Assembly (NCBI GenBank): GCA_039566865.1
Contig: CM076961.1
Span: forward strand, 10,811,501-10,875,500
Reading direction: 5' to 3'
Origin: Aurelia coerulea
Taxonomy: Eukaryota > Cnidaria > Scyphozoa > Semaeostomeae > Ulmaridae
Length of the DNA stretch: 64,000 nt
The notes below the pieces were generated by a model. It was not told the DNA's origin. It did not search any database and saw only the letters and a list, made by a program, of their open reading frames with translations. Below, in pieces: positions 32,498-46,700 of the stretch; positions within the stretch are counted from its first letter, which is position 1, and each line of letters opens with the position of its first letter. Both the position numbers and the translations under genes were made by a program.

Positions 32498-35400
32498 ATC
32501 GATGATTGTTTATGCAGTAAAGCCGAAATTAGACTAAAGAAAACACTAATGTCTATAGTAATGTTTCAAACAATGGTTGCTGCAGCGCTAATATAGTGCT
32601 ATAAAAGGAATTACTGCCAGTACTAAAGTTTTAAATAACGATGAGTGCAATACTTTTTGTGGTATAAATTGTAGCTACTAAAGTACGTTAACTCACACTT
32701 TTTGTGTTTATATTTTGTTTTCTTTGAGAAAATAAACATTTGATTAATCAATGTTTGTTTATGCAAAAAAGTCAAAATGAGACTTAAGAAAACACTAATG
32801 TCTATATCAATGTTTCCAAGAATGGTTGCTGCAGCACTAATTTAGTGCTATAAAAGAAATTACTGGCAGAAATAAAGATTTAAAGAACGATGAGTGCAAT
32901 TCTCTTTTTATTATGAATTATAGCTACTAAAGTACGTTAATCCACACCTTTTGTGTTTATATTTTGTTTTCTTTGAGAAAATAAACATTTAATTAATCGA
33001 TGTTTGTTTATGCTGTAAAGCTAAAACGAGACTAAAGAAAAAACTAATGTTTATAGTAATATTTCCAAGAATAGTTGCTGCAGCACTAATATAGTGATAT
33101 GAAAAAAGCAACTGGCAGAACTAGAGTTTTAAAGAACGATTAGTTCAATTCTCTTTATATTATGAATTATAGCTACTAAAGTACGTTAATTCACACTTTT
33201 TGTGTTTATATTTTGTTTTCTTTGAGAAAATAAACATTTAATTAATCGATGTTTGTTTATGCTGTAAGGCTAAAAAGAGACTAAAGAAAAAACTAATATG
33301 TATAGTAATATTTCGAAGAATAGTTGCTGCAGCACTAATATAGTGCTTTAAAAGAAATAACTGGCATAACTAAAGTTTTAATGAACGATGGGTGCAATTC
33401 TCCTTAGATTATGAATTATAGCTACTAAAGTACGTTAATCCACACTTTTTGTGTTTATATTTTGTTTTTTTTGAGAAAATAAACATTTAATTAATCAATG
33501 TTTGTTTATGCAATAAAGCCAAAATGAGACTTAAGAAAACACTAATGTCTATATCAATGTTTCCAAAAATGGTTGCTGCAGCACTAATTTAGTGCTATAA
33601 AAGAAATTACTGGCAGAACTAAAGATTTAAAGAACTATGAGTGCAATTCTCTTTTTTTTATGAATTATAGCTACTAAAGTACGTTAATCCACACTTTTTG
33701 TGTTTATATTTTGTTTTCTTTGAGAAAATAAACATATAATTAATCGATGTTTGTTTATGCAGTAAAGCCAAAATGAGACTTAAGAAAACACTAATGTCTA
33801 TATCAATGTTTCCAAGAATGGTTGCTGCAGCACTAATTTAGTGCTTTAAAAGAAATTACTGGCAGAACTTAAGATTTAAAGAACGATGGTGCAATTCTCT
33901 TTTTATCATGAATTATAGCTACTAAAGTACGTTAACTCACACTTTTTGTGTTTATATTTTGTTTTCTTTGAGAAAATAAACATTTAATTAATCGATGTTT
34001 GTTTAGGCTGTATTTCTAAAACGAGGCTAAAGAAAAAACTAATGTCTATAGTATTATTTCCAAGAATGGTTGCTGCAGCAGTAATATAGTGCTTTAAAAG
34101 AAATAACTGGCAGAACTAAAGTATTAAAGAACGATGAGTGCAATACTCTTTATATTATGAATTATAGCTACAAAAGTACGTAAATCCACACTTTTTGAGT
34201 TTATATTTTGTTTTCTTTGAGAAAATAAACATTTAATTAATCAATGTTTGTTTATGCAATAAAGCCAAAATGAGACTTAAGAAAACACTAATGTCTATAT
34301 CAATGTTTCCAAAAATGGTTGCTGCAGCACTAATTTAGTGCTATAAAAGAAATTACTGGCAGAACTAAAGATTTAAAGAACTATGAGTGCAATTCTCTTT
34401 TTATTATGAATTATAGCTACTAAAGTACGTTAATCCACACTTTTTGTGTTTATATTTTGTTTTCTTTGAGAAAATAAACATTTAATTAATCGATGTTTGT
34501 TTATGCAGTAAAGCCAAAATGAGACTTAAGAAAACACTAATGTCTATAGTAATATTTCAAAGAATGGTTGCTGCAGCACTAATATAGTGATATGAAAAAA
34601 GCTACTGGCAGAACTAGAGTTTTAAAGAACGATGAGTGCAATTCTCTTTATATTATGAATTATAGCTACTGCAGTAAGTTAACGCACACTTTTTGTGTTT
34701 ATTATTTGTTTTCTTGGAGAAAATCAACATTTAATTAATCGATGATTGTTTATGCAGTAAAGCCGAAATTAGACTAAAGAAAACACTAATGTCTATAGTA
34801 ATGTTTCAAACAATGGTTGCTGCAGCGCTAATATAGTGCTATAAAAGGAATTACTGCCAGTACTAAAGTTTTAAATAACGATGAGTGCAATCCTTTTTGT
34901 GGTATAAATTGTAGCTACTAAAGTACGTTAACTCACACTTTTTGTGTTTATATTTTGTTTTCTTTGAGAAAATAAACATTTGATTAATCAATGTTTGTTT
35001 ATGCAAAAAAGTCAAAATGAGACTTAAGAAAACACTAATGTCTATATCAATGTTTCCAAGAATGGTTGCTGCAGCACTAATTTAGTGCTATAAAAGAAAT
35101 TACTGGCAGAAATAAAGATTTAAAGAACGATGAGTGCAATTCTCTTTTTATTATGAATTATAGCTACTAAAGTACGTTAATCCACACCTTTTGTGTTTAT
35201 ATTTTGTTTTCTTTGAGAAAATAAACATTTAATTAATCGATGTTTGTTAATGCTGTAAAGCTAAAACGAGACTAAAGAAAAAACTAATGTTTATAGTAAT
35301 ATTTCCAAGAATAGTTGCTGCAGCACTAATATAGTGATATGAAAAAAGCAACTGGCAGAACTAGAGTTTTAAAGAACGATTAGTTCAATTCTCTTTATAT

Positions 35401-36977
35401 TATGAATTATAGCTACTAAAGTACGTTAATTCACACTTTTTGTGTTTATATTTTGTTTTCTTTGAGAAAATAAACATTTAATTAATCGATGTTTGTTTAT
35501 GCAGTAAGGCTAAAAAGAGACTAAAGAAAAAACTAATATGTATAGTAATATTTCGAAGAATAGTTGCTGCAGCAATAATGTAGTGCTTTAAAAGAAATAA
35601 CTGGCATAACTAAAGTTTTAATGAACGATGGGTGCAATTCTCCTTAGATTATGAATTATAGCTACTAAAGTACGTTAATCCACACTTTTTGTGTTTATAT
35701 TTTGTTTTTTTTGAGAAAATAAACATTTAATTAATCAATGTTTGTTTATGCAATAAAGCCAAAATGAGACTTAAGAAAACACTAATGTCTATATCAATGT
35801 TTCCAAAAATGGTTGCTGCAGCACTAATTTAGTGCTATAAAAGAAATTACTGGCAGAACTAAAGATTTAAAGAACTATGAGTGCAATTCTCTTTTTTTTA
35901 TGAATTATAGCTACTAAAGTACGTTAATCCACACTTTTTGTGTTTATATTTTGTTTTCTTTGAGAAAATAAACATATAATTAATCGATGTTTGTTTATGC
36001 AGTAAAGCCAAAATGAGACTTAAGAAAACACTAATGTCTATATCAATGTTTCCAAGAATGGTTGCTGCAGCACTAATTTAGTGCTTTAAAAGAAATTACT
36101 GGCAGAACTTAAGATTTAAAGAACGATGGTGCAATTCTCTTTTTATCATGAATTATAGCTACTAAAGTACGTTAACTCACACTTTTTGTGTTTATATTTT
36201 GTTTTCTTTGAGAAAATAAACATTTAATTAATCGATGTTTGTTTAGGCTGTATTTCTAAAACGAGGCTAAAGAAAAAACTAATGTCTATAGTATTATTTC
36301 CAAGAATGGTTGCTGCAGCAGTAATATAGTGCTTTAAAAGAAATAACTGGCAGAACTAAAGTATTAAAGAACGATGAGTGCAATACTCTTTATATTATGA
36401 ATTATAGCTACTAAAGTACGTTAATTCACACTTTTTGTGTTTATATTTTGTTTTCTTTGAGAAAATAAACATTTAATTAATCAATGTTTGTTTATGCAAT
36501 AAAGCCAAAATGAGACTTAAGAAAACACTAATGTCTATATCAATGTTTCCAAAAATGGTTGCTGCAGCACTAATTTAGTGCTATAAAAGAAATTACTGGC
36601 AGAACTAAAGATTTAAAGAACTATGAGTGCAATTCTCTTTTTTTTATGAATTATAGCTACTAAAGTACGTTAATCCACACTTTTTGTGTTTATATTTTGT
36701 TTTCTTTGAGAAAATAAACATATAATTAATCGATGTTTGTTTATGCAGTAAAGCCAAAATGAGACTTAAGAAAACACTAATGTCTATAGTAATATTTCAA
36801 AGAATGGTTGCTGCAGCACTAATATAGTGATATGAAAAAAGCTACTGGGAGAACTAGAGTTTTAAAGAACGATGAGTGCAATTCTCTTTTTATTATGAAT
36901 TATAGCTACTAAAGTACGTTAACCCACACTTTTTGTGTTTATATTTTGTTTTCTTTGAGAAAATAAACATTTAATTA
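32498..36977. repeat. 9-monomer tandem duplication (2 x 2240 bp)
   Basis: 32498-34737 and 34738-36977 are matching nine-unit blocks, both starting ATCGATGATTG. Shared rare marks include GCAAAAAAGTCAAAATG, GGCAGAAATAAAG, GAACGATGGTGCAATTC (one base lost) and CTCTTTTTTTTATG. The second copy ends exactly at the coding-type unit 36978. Its last unit has CTACTGGGAGAAC while the first copy has CTACTGGCAGAAC. No gene is visible inside. Confidence 0.9.
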
Positions 36978-37231
36978 ATCGATGTTTGTTTATGCAGTAA
37001 AGCCAAAATGAGACTTAAGAAAATACTAATGTCTATGGTAATCTTTCAAACAATGGCTGCTTCAGCACTAATATGCTTCAGCGCTATTAAGGGAATTACT
37101 GGCAGAACTAAAGTTTTAAAGAACGATGAGTGCAATACTTTCTATAATATAAATTGTAGCTACTACAGTAAGTTAACGCAGACTTTTCGTGTTTATTATT
37201 TGTTTTCATTGAGAAAATCAACATTTAATTA
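36978..37231 (+). repeat. 254 bp coding-type monomer 4
   Basis: This unit is exactly 254 bp, like those at 9461, 12452 and 17911, with the same GCTTCAGCGC, GTAAGT and AATCAA features. It is preceded by a CTACTGGGAGAAC unit, as are copies 2 and 3. It is followed not by the GCCGAAATTAGAC subtype but by an AGTGATATG unit with TTATAAATTATAG, so its right flank recombined. Confidence 0.9.
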
Positions 37232-37232
37232 A
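37008..37232 (+). CDS. Putative 74-aa small secreted-type protein, intact copy 2
   Basis: This is the second fully open copy of the unrecognised frame, about 27.5 kb from the first. It differs from the 9491 copy at residue 6 (Ile for Thr, ACA to ATA, still hydrophobic) and residue 41 (Glu for Asp). The basic start, hydrophobic stretch to about residue 27, Cys42, Cys50 and the NCS sequon are unchanged, and it ends at the same TAA. Staying open across separated copies is mildly suggestive of function, but recent block duplication could also explain it, because flanking units are shared too. No promoter, TATA box in a convincing place or poly(A) signal of its own is clear; the AATAAA of other units is AATCAA here. 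Confidence 0.35.
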   Translation: MRLKKILMSMVIFQTMAASALICFSAIKGITGRTKVLKNDECNTFYNINCSYYSKLTQTFRVYYLFSLRKSTFN

Positions 37233-39472
37233 TCGATGTTTGTTTATGCAGTAAAGCCAAAATGAGACTTAAGAAAACACTAATGTCTATAGTAATATTT
37301 CCAAGAATAGTTGCTGCAGCACTAATATAGTGATATGAAAAAAGCTACTGGCAGAACTAGAGTTTTAAAGAACGATGAGTGCAATTCTCTTTATATTATA
37401 AATTATAGCTACTAAAGTACGTTAATCCACACTTTTTGTGTTTATATTTTGTTTTCTTTGAGAAAATAAACATTTAATTAATCGATTTTTGTTTATGCTG
37501 TAGGGCTAAAACGAGACTAAAGAAAAGACTATTGTCTATAGTAATATTTCCAAGGATGCTTGCTGCAGCATCGATATAGTGTTTTAAAAGAAATAACTGG
37601 CAGAACTTAAGTTTTAAAGAACGACGAATGCAATACTTTTTATAATATAAATTATAGCTACTAAAGTACGTTAACACACACTTTTTGTGTTTATTATTTG
37701 TTTTCTTTGAGAAAATCAAGATTTAATTAATCGATGTTTGTTTATGCAGTAAAGCCAAAATTAGACTAAAGAAAACACTAATGTCTATAGTAATGTTTCA
37801 AACAATGGTTGCTGCAGCACTAATATAGTGCTATAAAAGGAATTACTGGTAGTACTAAAGTATTAAAGAACGATGAGTGCAATACTCTTTATATTATGAA
37901 TTATTGCTACTAAAGTACGTTAATCCACACTTTTTGTGTTTATATTTTGTTTTCTTTGAGAAAATAAACATTTAATTAATCGATGTTTGTTTATGCAGTA
38001 AAGCCAAATTGAGACTAAAGAAAACTCTAATGTCTATGGTAATTTTTCAAACAATGGCTGCTTCAGCACTAATATAGTGCTATTAAAGGAATTACTGGCA
38101 GAATGAAAGTTTTAAAGAACGATGAGTGCAATACTTTTTATAATATAAATTGTAGCTACTGCAGTAAGTTAACGCACACTTTTTGTTTTTAGCATTTGTT
38201 TTCTTGGAGAAAATCAACATTTAATTAATCGATGTTTGTTTATGCAGTAAAGCCAAAATGAGACTAAAGAAAACACTAATGTCTATAGTAATATTTCAAA
38301 GAATGGTTGCTGCAGCGCTTATATAGTGATATGAAAAAAGCTACTGGCAGAACTAGAGTTTTAAAGAACGATGAGTGCAATTCTCTTTATATTATGACTT
38401 ATAGCTACTAAAGTACGTTAATCCACACTATTTGTGTTTATATTTTGTTTTCTTTGAGAAAATAAACATTTAGTTAATCAATGTTTGTTTATGCAGTAAA
38501 GCCAAAATGAGACTTAAGAAAACACTAATGTCTATATCAATGTTTCCAAGAATGGTTGCTGCAGCACTAATTTAGTGCTTTAAAAGAAATTACTGGCAGA
38601 ACTTAAGATTTAAAGAACGATGAGTGCAATTCTCTTTTTATCATGAATTATAGCTACTAAAGTACGTTAACTCACACTTTTTGTGTTTATATTTTGTTTT
38701 CTTTGAGAAAATAAACATTTAATTTATCGATGTTTGTTTAGGCTGTATTTCTAAAACGAGGCTAAAGAAAAAACTAATGTCTATAGTATTATTTCCAAGA
38801 ATGGTTGCTGCAGCAGTAATATAGTGCTTTAAAAGAAATAACTGGCAGAACTAAAGTATTAAAGAACGATGAGTGCAATACTCTTTATATTATGAATTAT
38901 AGCTACAAAAGTACGTAAATCCACACTTTTTGAGTTTATATTTTGTTTTCTTTGAGAAAATAAACATTTAATTAATCGATGTTTGTTTATGCAGTAAAGC
39001 CAAATTGAAATTAAAGAAAACACTAATGTCTATGGTAATGCTTCAAACAATGGTTGCTGCAGCACTAATATAGTGCTATAAAAGTAATTACTGGCAGAAC
39101 TAAAGTTTTAAAGAACGATTAGTGCTATACTTTTTATAATATAAATTGTAGCTAATAAAGTACGTTAATCCACACTTTTTGTGTTTATATTTTGTTTTCT
39201 TTGAGAAAATAAACATTTGATTAATCGATGTTTGTTTATGCAGTAAAGCCAAAATGAGACTTAAGAAAACACTAATGTCTATAGTAATATTTCCAAGAAT
39301 AGTTGCTGCAGCACTAATATAGTGATATGAAAAAAGCTACTGGCAGAACTAGAGTTTTAAAGAACGATGAGTGCAATTCTCTTTATATTATAAATTATAG
39401 CTACTAAAGTACGTTAATCCACACTTTTTGTGTTTATATTTTGTTTTCTTTCCGAAAATAAACATTTAATTA
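37232..39472. repeat. 8-monomer (1992 bp) repeat unit
   Basis: An AGTGATATG unit is followed by A B C D E F G H types. The marker unit A is at 37481 and again at 39473, 1992 bp apart. This looks like the 18-unit repeat with its internal duplications absent, so it may represent an older or collapsed form. Small variants include ACACTATTTGTG and TTTAGTTAATCAATG. No gene is visible. Confidence 0.85.
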
Positions 39473-42400
39473 ATCGATTTTTGTTTATGCTGTAGGGCTA
39501 AAACGAGACTAAAGAAAAGACTATTGTCTATAGTAATATTTCCAAGGATGGTTGCTGCAGCATCGATATAGTGTTTTAAAAGAATTAACTGGCAGAACTT
39601 AAGTTTTAAAGAACGACGAATGCAATACTTTTTATAATATAAATTATAGCTACTAAAGTACGTTAACAGACACGTTTTGTGTTTATTATTTGTTTTCTTT
39701 GAGAAAATCAAGATTTAATTAATCGATGTTTGTTTATGCAGTAAAGCCAAAATTAGACTAAAGAAAACACTAATGTCTATAGTAATGTTTCAAACAATGG
39801 TTGCTGCAGCACTAATATAGTGCTATAAAAGGAATTACTGGCAGTACTAAAGTTTTAAAGAACGATGAGTGCAATACTCTTTATATTATGAATTATTGCT
39901 ACTAAAGTACGTTAATCCACACTTTTTGTGTTTATATTTTGTTTTCTTTGAGAAAAAAAACATTTAACTTATCGATGTTTGTTTATGCAGTAAAGCCAAA
40001 TTGAGACTAAAGAAAACTCTAATGTCTATGGTAATTTTTCAAACAATGGCTGCTTCAGCACTAATATATTGCTATTAAAGGAATTACTGGAAGAACTAAA
40101 GTTTTAAAGAACGATGAGTGCAATACTTTCTATTATATCAATTGTAGCTACTGCAGTAAGTTAACGCACACTTTTTGTGTTTAGCATTTGTTTTCTTGGA
40201 GAAAATCAACATTTAATTAATCGATGTTTGTTTATGCAGTAAAGCAAAATGAGACTTAAGAAAACACTAATGTCTATAGTAATATTTCAAAGAATGGTTG
40301 CTGCAGCACTTATATAGTGATATGAAAAAAGCTACTGGCAGAACTAGAGTTTTAAAGAACGATGAGTGCAATTCTCTTTATATTATGACTTATAGCTACT
40401 AAAGTACGTTAATCCTCACTTTTTGTGTTTATATTTTGTTTTCTTTGAGAAAATCAACATTTAATTAATCGATGTTTGTTTATGCTGTAAGGCTAAAACG
40501 AGACTAAAGAAAAGACTAATGTCTATAGTAATATTTCCAAGGATGGTTGCTGCAGCATTGATATATTGTTTTAAAAGAAATAACTGGCAGAACTAAAGTT
40601 TTAAAGAACGATGAATGCAATACTTTTTATAATATAAATTGTAGCTATTAAAGTACGTTAACACACACTTTTTGTTTTTATTATTTGTTTTTTTTGAGAA
40701 AATCAACATCTAATTAATCGATGTTTGTTTATGCAGTAAAGCCAAAATTAGACTAAAGAAAACACTAATGTCTATAGTAATGTTTCAAATGATGGTTGCT
40801 GCAGCGCTAATATAGTGCTATAAAAGGAATTACTGGCAGTACTAAAGTTTTAAAGAACGATGAGTGCAATACTTTTTGTAGTATAAATTGTAGCTACTAA
40901 AGTACGTTAATCCACACATTTTGTGTTTATATTTTGTTTTCTTTGAGAAAATAAACATTTAATTAATCGATGTTTGTTTATGCAGTAAAGACAAAATGAG
41001 ACTTAAGAAAACACTAATGTCTATAGTAATATTTCAAAGAATGGTTGCTGCAGCACTTATATAGTGATATGAAAAAAGCTACTGGCAGAACTAGAGTTTT
41101 AAAGAACGATGAGTGCAATTCTCTTTATATTATGACTTATAGCTACTAAAGTACGTTAATCCACACTTTTTGTGTTTATATTTTGTTTTCTTTCAGAAAA
41201 TAAACATTTAATTAATCGATGTTTGTTTATGCTGTAAGGCTAAAACGAGACTAAAGAAAAGACTAATGTCTATAGTAATATTTCCAAGGATGGTTGCTGC
41301 AGCATCGATATAGTGTTTTAAAAGAAATAACTGGCAGAACTAAAGTTTTAAAGAACGATGAATGCAATACTTTTTGTAATATAAAGTGTAGTTACTAAAG
41401 TACGTTAACCCATACTTTTTGTATTTATATTTTGTTTTCTTTGAGAAAATCAAGATTTAATTAATCGATGTTTGTTTATGCAGTAAAGCCAAAATTAGTC
41501 TAAAGAAAACACTAATGTCTATAGTAATGTTTCAAACAATGGTTGCTGCAGCACTAATATAGTGCTATAAAAGGAATTACTGGCAGTACTAAAGTTTTAA
41601 AGAACGATGAGTGCAATACTCTTTATATTATGAATTATTGCTACTAAAGTACGTTAATCCACACTTTTTGTGTTTATTTTTGGTTTTCTTTGAGAAAAAA
41701 AACATTTAACTTATCGATGTTTGTTTATGCAGTAAAGCCAAATTTAGACTAAAGAAAACTCTAATGTCTATGGTAATTTTTCAAACAATGGCTGCTTCAG
41801 CACTAATATAGTGCTATTAAAGGAATTACTGGCAGAATGAAAGTTTTAAAGAACGATGAGTGCAATACTTTTTATAATATAAATTGTAGCTACTGCAGTA
41901 AGTTAACGCACACTTTTTGTTTTTAGCATTTGTTTTCTTGGAGAAAATCAACATTTAATTAATCGATGTTTGTTTATGCAGTAAAGCCAAAATGAGACTA
42001 AAGAAAACACTAATGTCTATAGTAATATTTCAAAGAATGGTTGCTGCAGCACTTATATAGTGATATGAAAAAAGCTACTGGCAGAACTAGAGTTTTAAAG
42101 AACGATGAGTGCAATTCTCTTTATATTATTACTTATAGCTACTAAAGTACGTTAATCCACACTTTTTGTGTTTATATTTTGTTTTCTTTGAGAAAATCAA
42201 CATCTAATTAATCGATGTTTGTTTATGCTGTAAGGCTAAAACGAGACTAAAGAAAAGACTAATGTCTATAGTAATATTTCCAAGGATGGTTGCTGCAGCA
42301 TCGATATAGTGTTTTAAAAGAAATAACTGGCAGAACTAAAGTTTTAAAGAACGATGAGTGCAATACTTTTTGTAATATAAATTGTAGCTATTAAAGTACG

Positions 42401-43700
42401 TTAACACACACTTTTTGTTTTTATTATTTGTTTTTTTTGAGACAATCAACATCTAATTAATCGATGTTTGTTGATGCAGTAAAGCCAAAATTAGACTAAA
42501 GAAAACACTAATGTCTATAGTAATGTTTCAAATGATGGTTGCTGCAGCGCTAATATAGTGCTATAAAAGGAATTACTGGCAGTACTAAAGTTTTAAAGAA
42601 CGATGAGTGCAATACTTTTTGTAGTATAAATTGTAGCTACTAAAGTACGTTAATCCACACATTTTGTGTTTATATTTTGTTTTCTTTGAGAAAATCAACA
42701 TCTAATTAATCGATGTTAATTTATGCAGTAAAGCCAAAATGAGACTTAAGAAAACACTAATGTCTATATCAATGTTTCCAAGAATGGTTGCTGCAGCACT
42801 AATTTAGTGCTATAAAAGAAATTACTGGCAGAACTAAAGATTTAAAGAACGATGAGTGCAATTCTCTTTTATTATGAATTATAGCTACTAAAGTACGTTA
42901 ACCCACACTTTTTGTGTTTATATTTTGTTTTCTTTGAGAAACTAAACATTTAATTAATCGATGTTTGTTTGTGCAGTAAAGCCAAAATGAGACTAAAGAA
43001 TACACTAATGTCTATAGTAATATTTCCAAGGATGGTTGCTGCAGCATCGATATAGTGTTTTAAAAGAAATAACTGGCAGAACTAAAGTTTTAAAGAACGA
43101 TGAGTGCAATTCTCTTTATATTATGAATTATAGCTACTAAAGTACGTTAATCCACACATTTTGTGTTTATATTTTGTTTTCTTTGAGAAAATCAACATCT
43201 AATTAATCGATGTTTGTTTATGCAGTAAAGCCAAAATGAGACTTAAGAAAACACTAATGTCTATATCAATGTTTCCAAGAATGGTTGCTGCAGCACTAAT
43301 TTAGTGCTATAAAAGAAATTACTGGCAGAACTAAAGATTTAAAGAACGATGAGTGCAATTCTCTTTTATTATGAATTATAGCTACTAAAGTACGTTAACC
43401 CACACTTTTTGTGTTTATATTTTGTTTTCTTTGAGAAACTAAACATTTAATTAATCGATGTTTGTTTATGCAGTAAAGCCAAAATGAGACTAAAGAATAC
43501 ACTAATGTCTATATCAATGTTTCCAAGAATGGTTGCTGCAGCACTAATTCATTGCTATAAAAGAAATTACTGGCAGAACTAAAGATTTAAAGAACGATGA
43601 GTGCAATTCTCTTTTTATTATGAATTATAGCTACTAAAGTACGTTAATCCACACTTTTTGTGTTTATATTTTGTTTTCTTCAGAAAATAAACATTTAATC
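39473..43700. repeat. Satellite segment after the 8-monomer repeat
   Basis: About 17 monomers. It begins like the other A B C D blocks, with a GCATTGATATATTG unit at about 40470, then mixes units with TTTCAAATGATGG, CATACTTTTTGTATTT and GAGAAACTAAAC. A unit pair with CTCTTTTATTATG recurs near 42710 and 43200. The unit near 40224 lost one base (GTAAAGCAAAATG). No gene is visible. Confidence 0.85.
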
Positions 43701-46700
43701 AATCGATGTTTGTTTATGCGGTAAAGCCAAAATGAGACTTAGGAAAACACTAATGTCTATAGTAATATTTCAAAGAATCGTTGCTGCAGCACTAATATAG
43801 TGATATGAAAAAAGCTACTGGCAGAACTAGAGTTTTAAAGGACGATGTGTGCAATTCTCTTTATATTATGACTTATAGCTACTAAAGTACGTTAATCCAC
43901 ACTTTTTGTGTTTATATTTTGTTTTCTTTCAGAAAATAAACATTTAATTAATCGATGTTTGTTTATGCTGTAAGGCTAAAACGAGACTAAAGAAAAGATT
44001 AATGTCTGTAGTAATATTTCCAAGGATAGTTGCTGCAGCATCGATATAGTGCTTTAAAAGAAATAACTGACAGAACTAAAGTTTTAAAGAACGATGAATG
44101 CAAAACTTTTTATAATATAAATTGTAGCTACTAAAGTACGTTAACACACACTTTTTGTGTTTATTATTTGTTTTTTTTGAGAAAATCAACATCTAATTAA
44201 TCGATGTTTGTTTATGCAGTAAAGCCAAAATTAGACTAAAGAAAACACTAATGTCTATATCAATGTTTCCAAGAATGGTTGCTGCAGCACTAATTTAGTG
44301 CTTTAAAAGAAATTACTGGCAGAACTTAAGATTTAAAGAACGATGAGTGCAATTCTCTTTTTATCATGAATTATAGCTACTAAAGTACGTTAACTCACAC
44401 TTTTTGTGTTTATATTTTGTTTTCTTTGAGAAAATAAACATTTAATTAATCGATGTTTGTTTATGCAGTAAAGCCAAATTGAGACTAAAGAAAACTCTAA
44501 TGTCTATGGTAATTTTTCAAACAATGGCTGCTTCAGCACTAATATAGTGCTATTAAAGGAATTACTGGCAGAATGAAAGTTTTAAAGAACGATGAGTGCA
44601 ATACTTTTTATAATATAAATTGTAGCTACTGCAGTAAGTTAACGCACACTTTTTGTTTTTAGCATTTGTTTTCTTGGAGAAAATCAACATTTAATTAATC
44701 GATGTTTGTTTATGCAGTAAAGCCAAAATGAGACTAAAGAAAACACTAATGTCTATAGTAATATTTCAAAGAATGGTTGCTGCAGCACTTATATAGTGAT
44801 ATGAAAAAAGCTACTGGCAGAACTAGAGTTTTAAAGAACGATGAGTGCAATTCTCTTTATATTATGACTTATAGCTACTAAAGTACGTTAATCCACACTT
44901 TTTGTGTTTATATTTTGTTTTCTTTGAGAAAATAAACATTTAATTAATCAATGTTTGTTTATGCAGTAAAGCCAAAATGAGACTTAAGAAAACACTAATG
45001 TCTATATCAATGTTTCCAAGAATGGTTGCTGCAGCACTAATTTAGTGCTTTAAAAGAAGTTACTGGCAGAACTTAAGATTTAAAGAACGATGAGTGCAAT
45101 TCTCTTTTTATCATGAATTATAGCTACTAAAGTACGTTAACTCACACTTTTTGTGTTTATATTTTGTTTTCTTTGAGAAAATAAACATTTAATTAATCGA
45201 TGTTTGTTTATGCAGTAAAGCCAAATTGAGACTAAAGAAAACTCTAATGTCTATGGTAATTTTTCAAACAATGGCTGCTTCAGCACTAATATAGTGCTAT
45301 TAAAGGAATTACTGGCAGAATGAAAGTTTTAAAGAACGATGAGTGCAATACTTTTTATAATATAAATTGTAGCTACTGCAGTAAGTTAACGCACACTTTT
45401 TGTTTTTAGCATTTGTTTTCTTGGAGAAAATCAACATTTAATTAATCGATGTTTGTTTATGCAGTAAAGCCAAAATGAGACTAAAGAAAACACTAATGTC
45501 TATAGTAATATTTCAAAGAATGGTTGCTGCAGCACTTATATAGTGATATGAAAAAAGCTACTGGCAGAACTAGAGTTTTAAAGAACGATGAGTGCAATTC
45601 TCTTTATATTATGACTTATAGCTACTAAAGTACGTTAATCCACACTTTTTGTGTTTATATTTTGTTTTCTTTGAGAAAATAAACATTTAATTAATCAATG
45701 TTTGTTTATGCAGTAAAGCCAAAATGAGACTTAAGAAAACACTAATGTCTATATCAATGTTTCCAAGAATGGTTGCTGCAGCACTAATTTAGTGCTTTAA
45801 AAGAAGTTACTGGCAGAACTTAAGATTTAAAGAACGATGAGTGCAATTCTCTTTTTATCATGAATTATAGCTACTAAAGTACGTTAACTCACACTTTTTG
45901 TGTTTATATTTTGTTTTCTTTGAGAAAATAAACATTTAATTAATCGATGTTTGTTTAGGCTGTATTTCTAAAACGAGGCTAAAGAAAAAACTAATGTCTA
46001 TAGTATTATTTCCAAGAATGGTTGCTGCAGCAGTAATATAGTGCTTTAAAAGAAATAACTGGCAGAACTAAAGTATTAAAGAACGATGAGTGCAATACTC
46101 TTTATATTATGAATTATAGTTACTAAAGTACGTTAATCCACACTTTTTGAGTTTATATTTTGTTTTCTTTGAGAAAATAAACATTTAATTAATCGATGTT
46201 TGTTTATGCAGTAAAGCCAAATTGAAATATAAAAAAAAAAACTAATGTCTATGGTAATGCTTCAAACAATGGTTGCTGCAGCACTAATATAGTGCTATAA
46301 AAGTAATTACTGGCAGAACTAAAGTTTTAAAGAACGATTAGTGCTATACTTTTTATAATATAAATTGTAGCTAATAAAGTACGTTAATCCACACTTTTTG
46401 TGTTTATATTTTGTTTTCTTTGAGAAAATAAACATTTAATTAATCGATGTTTGTTTCTGCAGTAAAGCCAAAATGAGACTTAAGAAAACACTAATGTCTA
46501 TAGTAATATTTCCAAGAATAGTTGCTGCAGCACTAATATAGTGATATGAAAAAAGCTACTGGCAGAACTAGAGTTTTAAAGAACGATGAGTGCAATTCTC
46601 TTTATATTATAAATTATAGCTACTAAAGTACGTTAATCCACACTTTTTGTGTTTATATTTTGTTTTCTTTCAGAAAATAAACATTTAATTAATCGATTTT

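Noticed and set aside
46215..46240. Poly-A run as a retroposon tail
   Set aside because: It is an A-rich slippage inside an otherwise normal monomer with no inserted sequence or target duplication.
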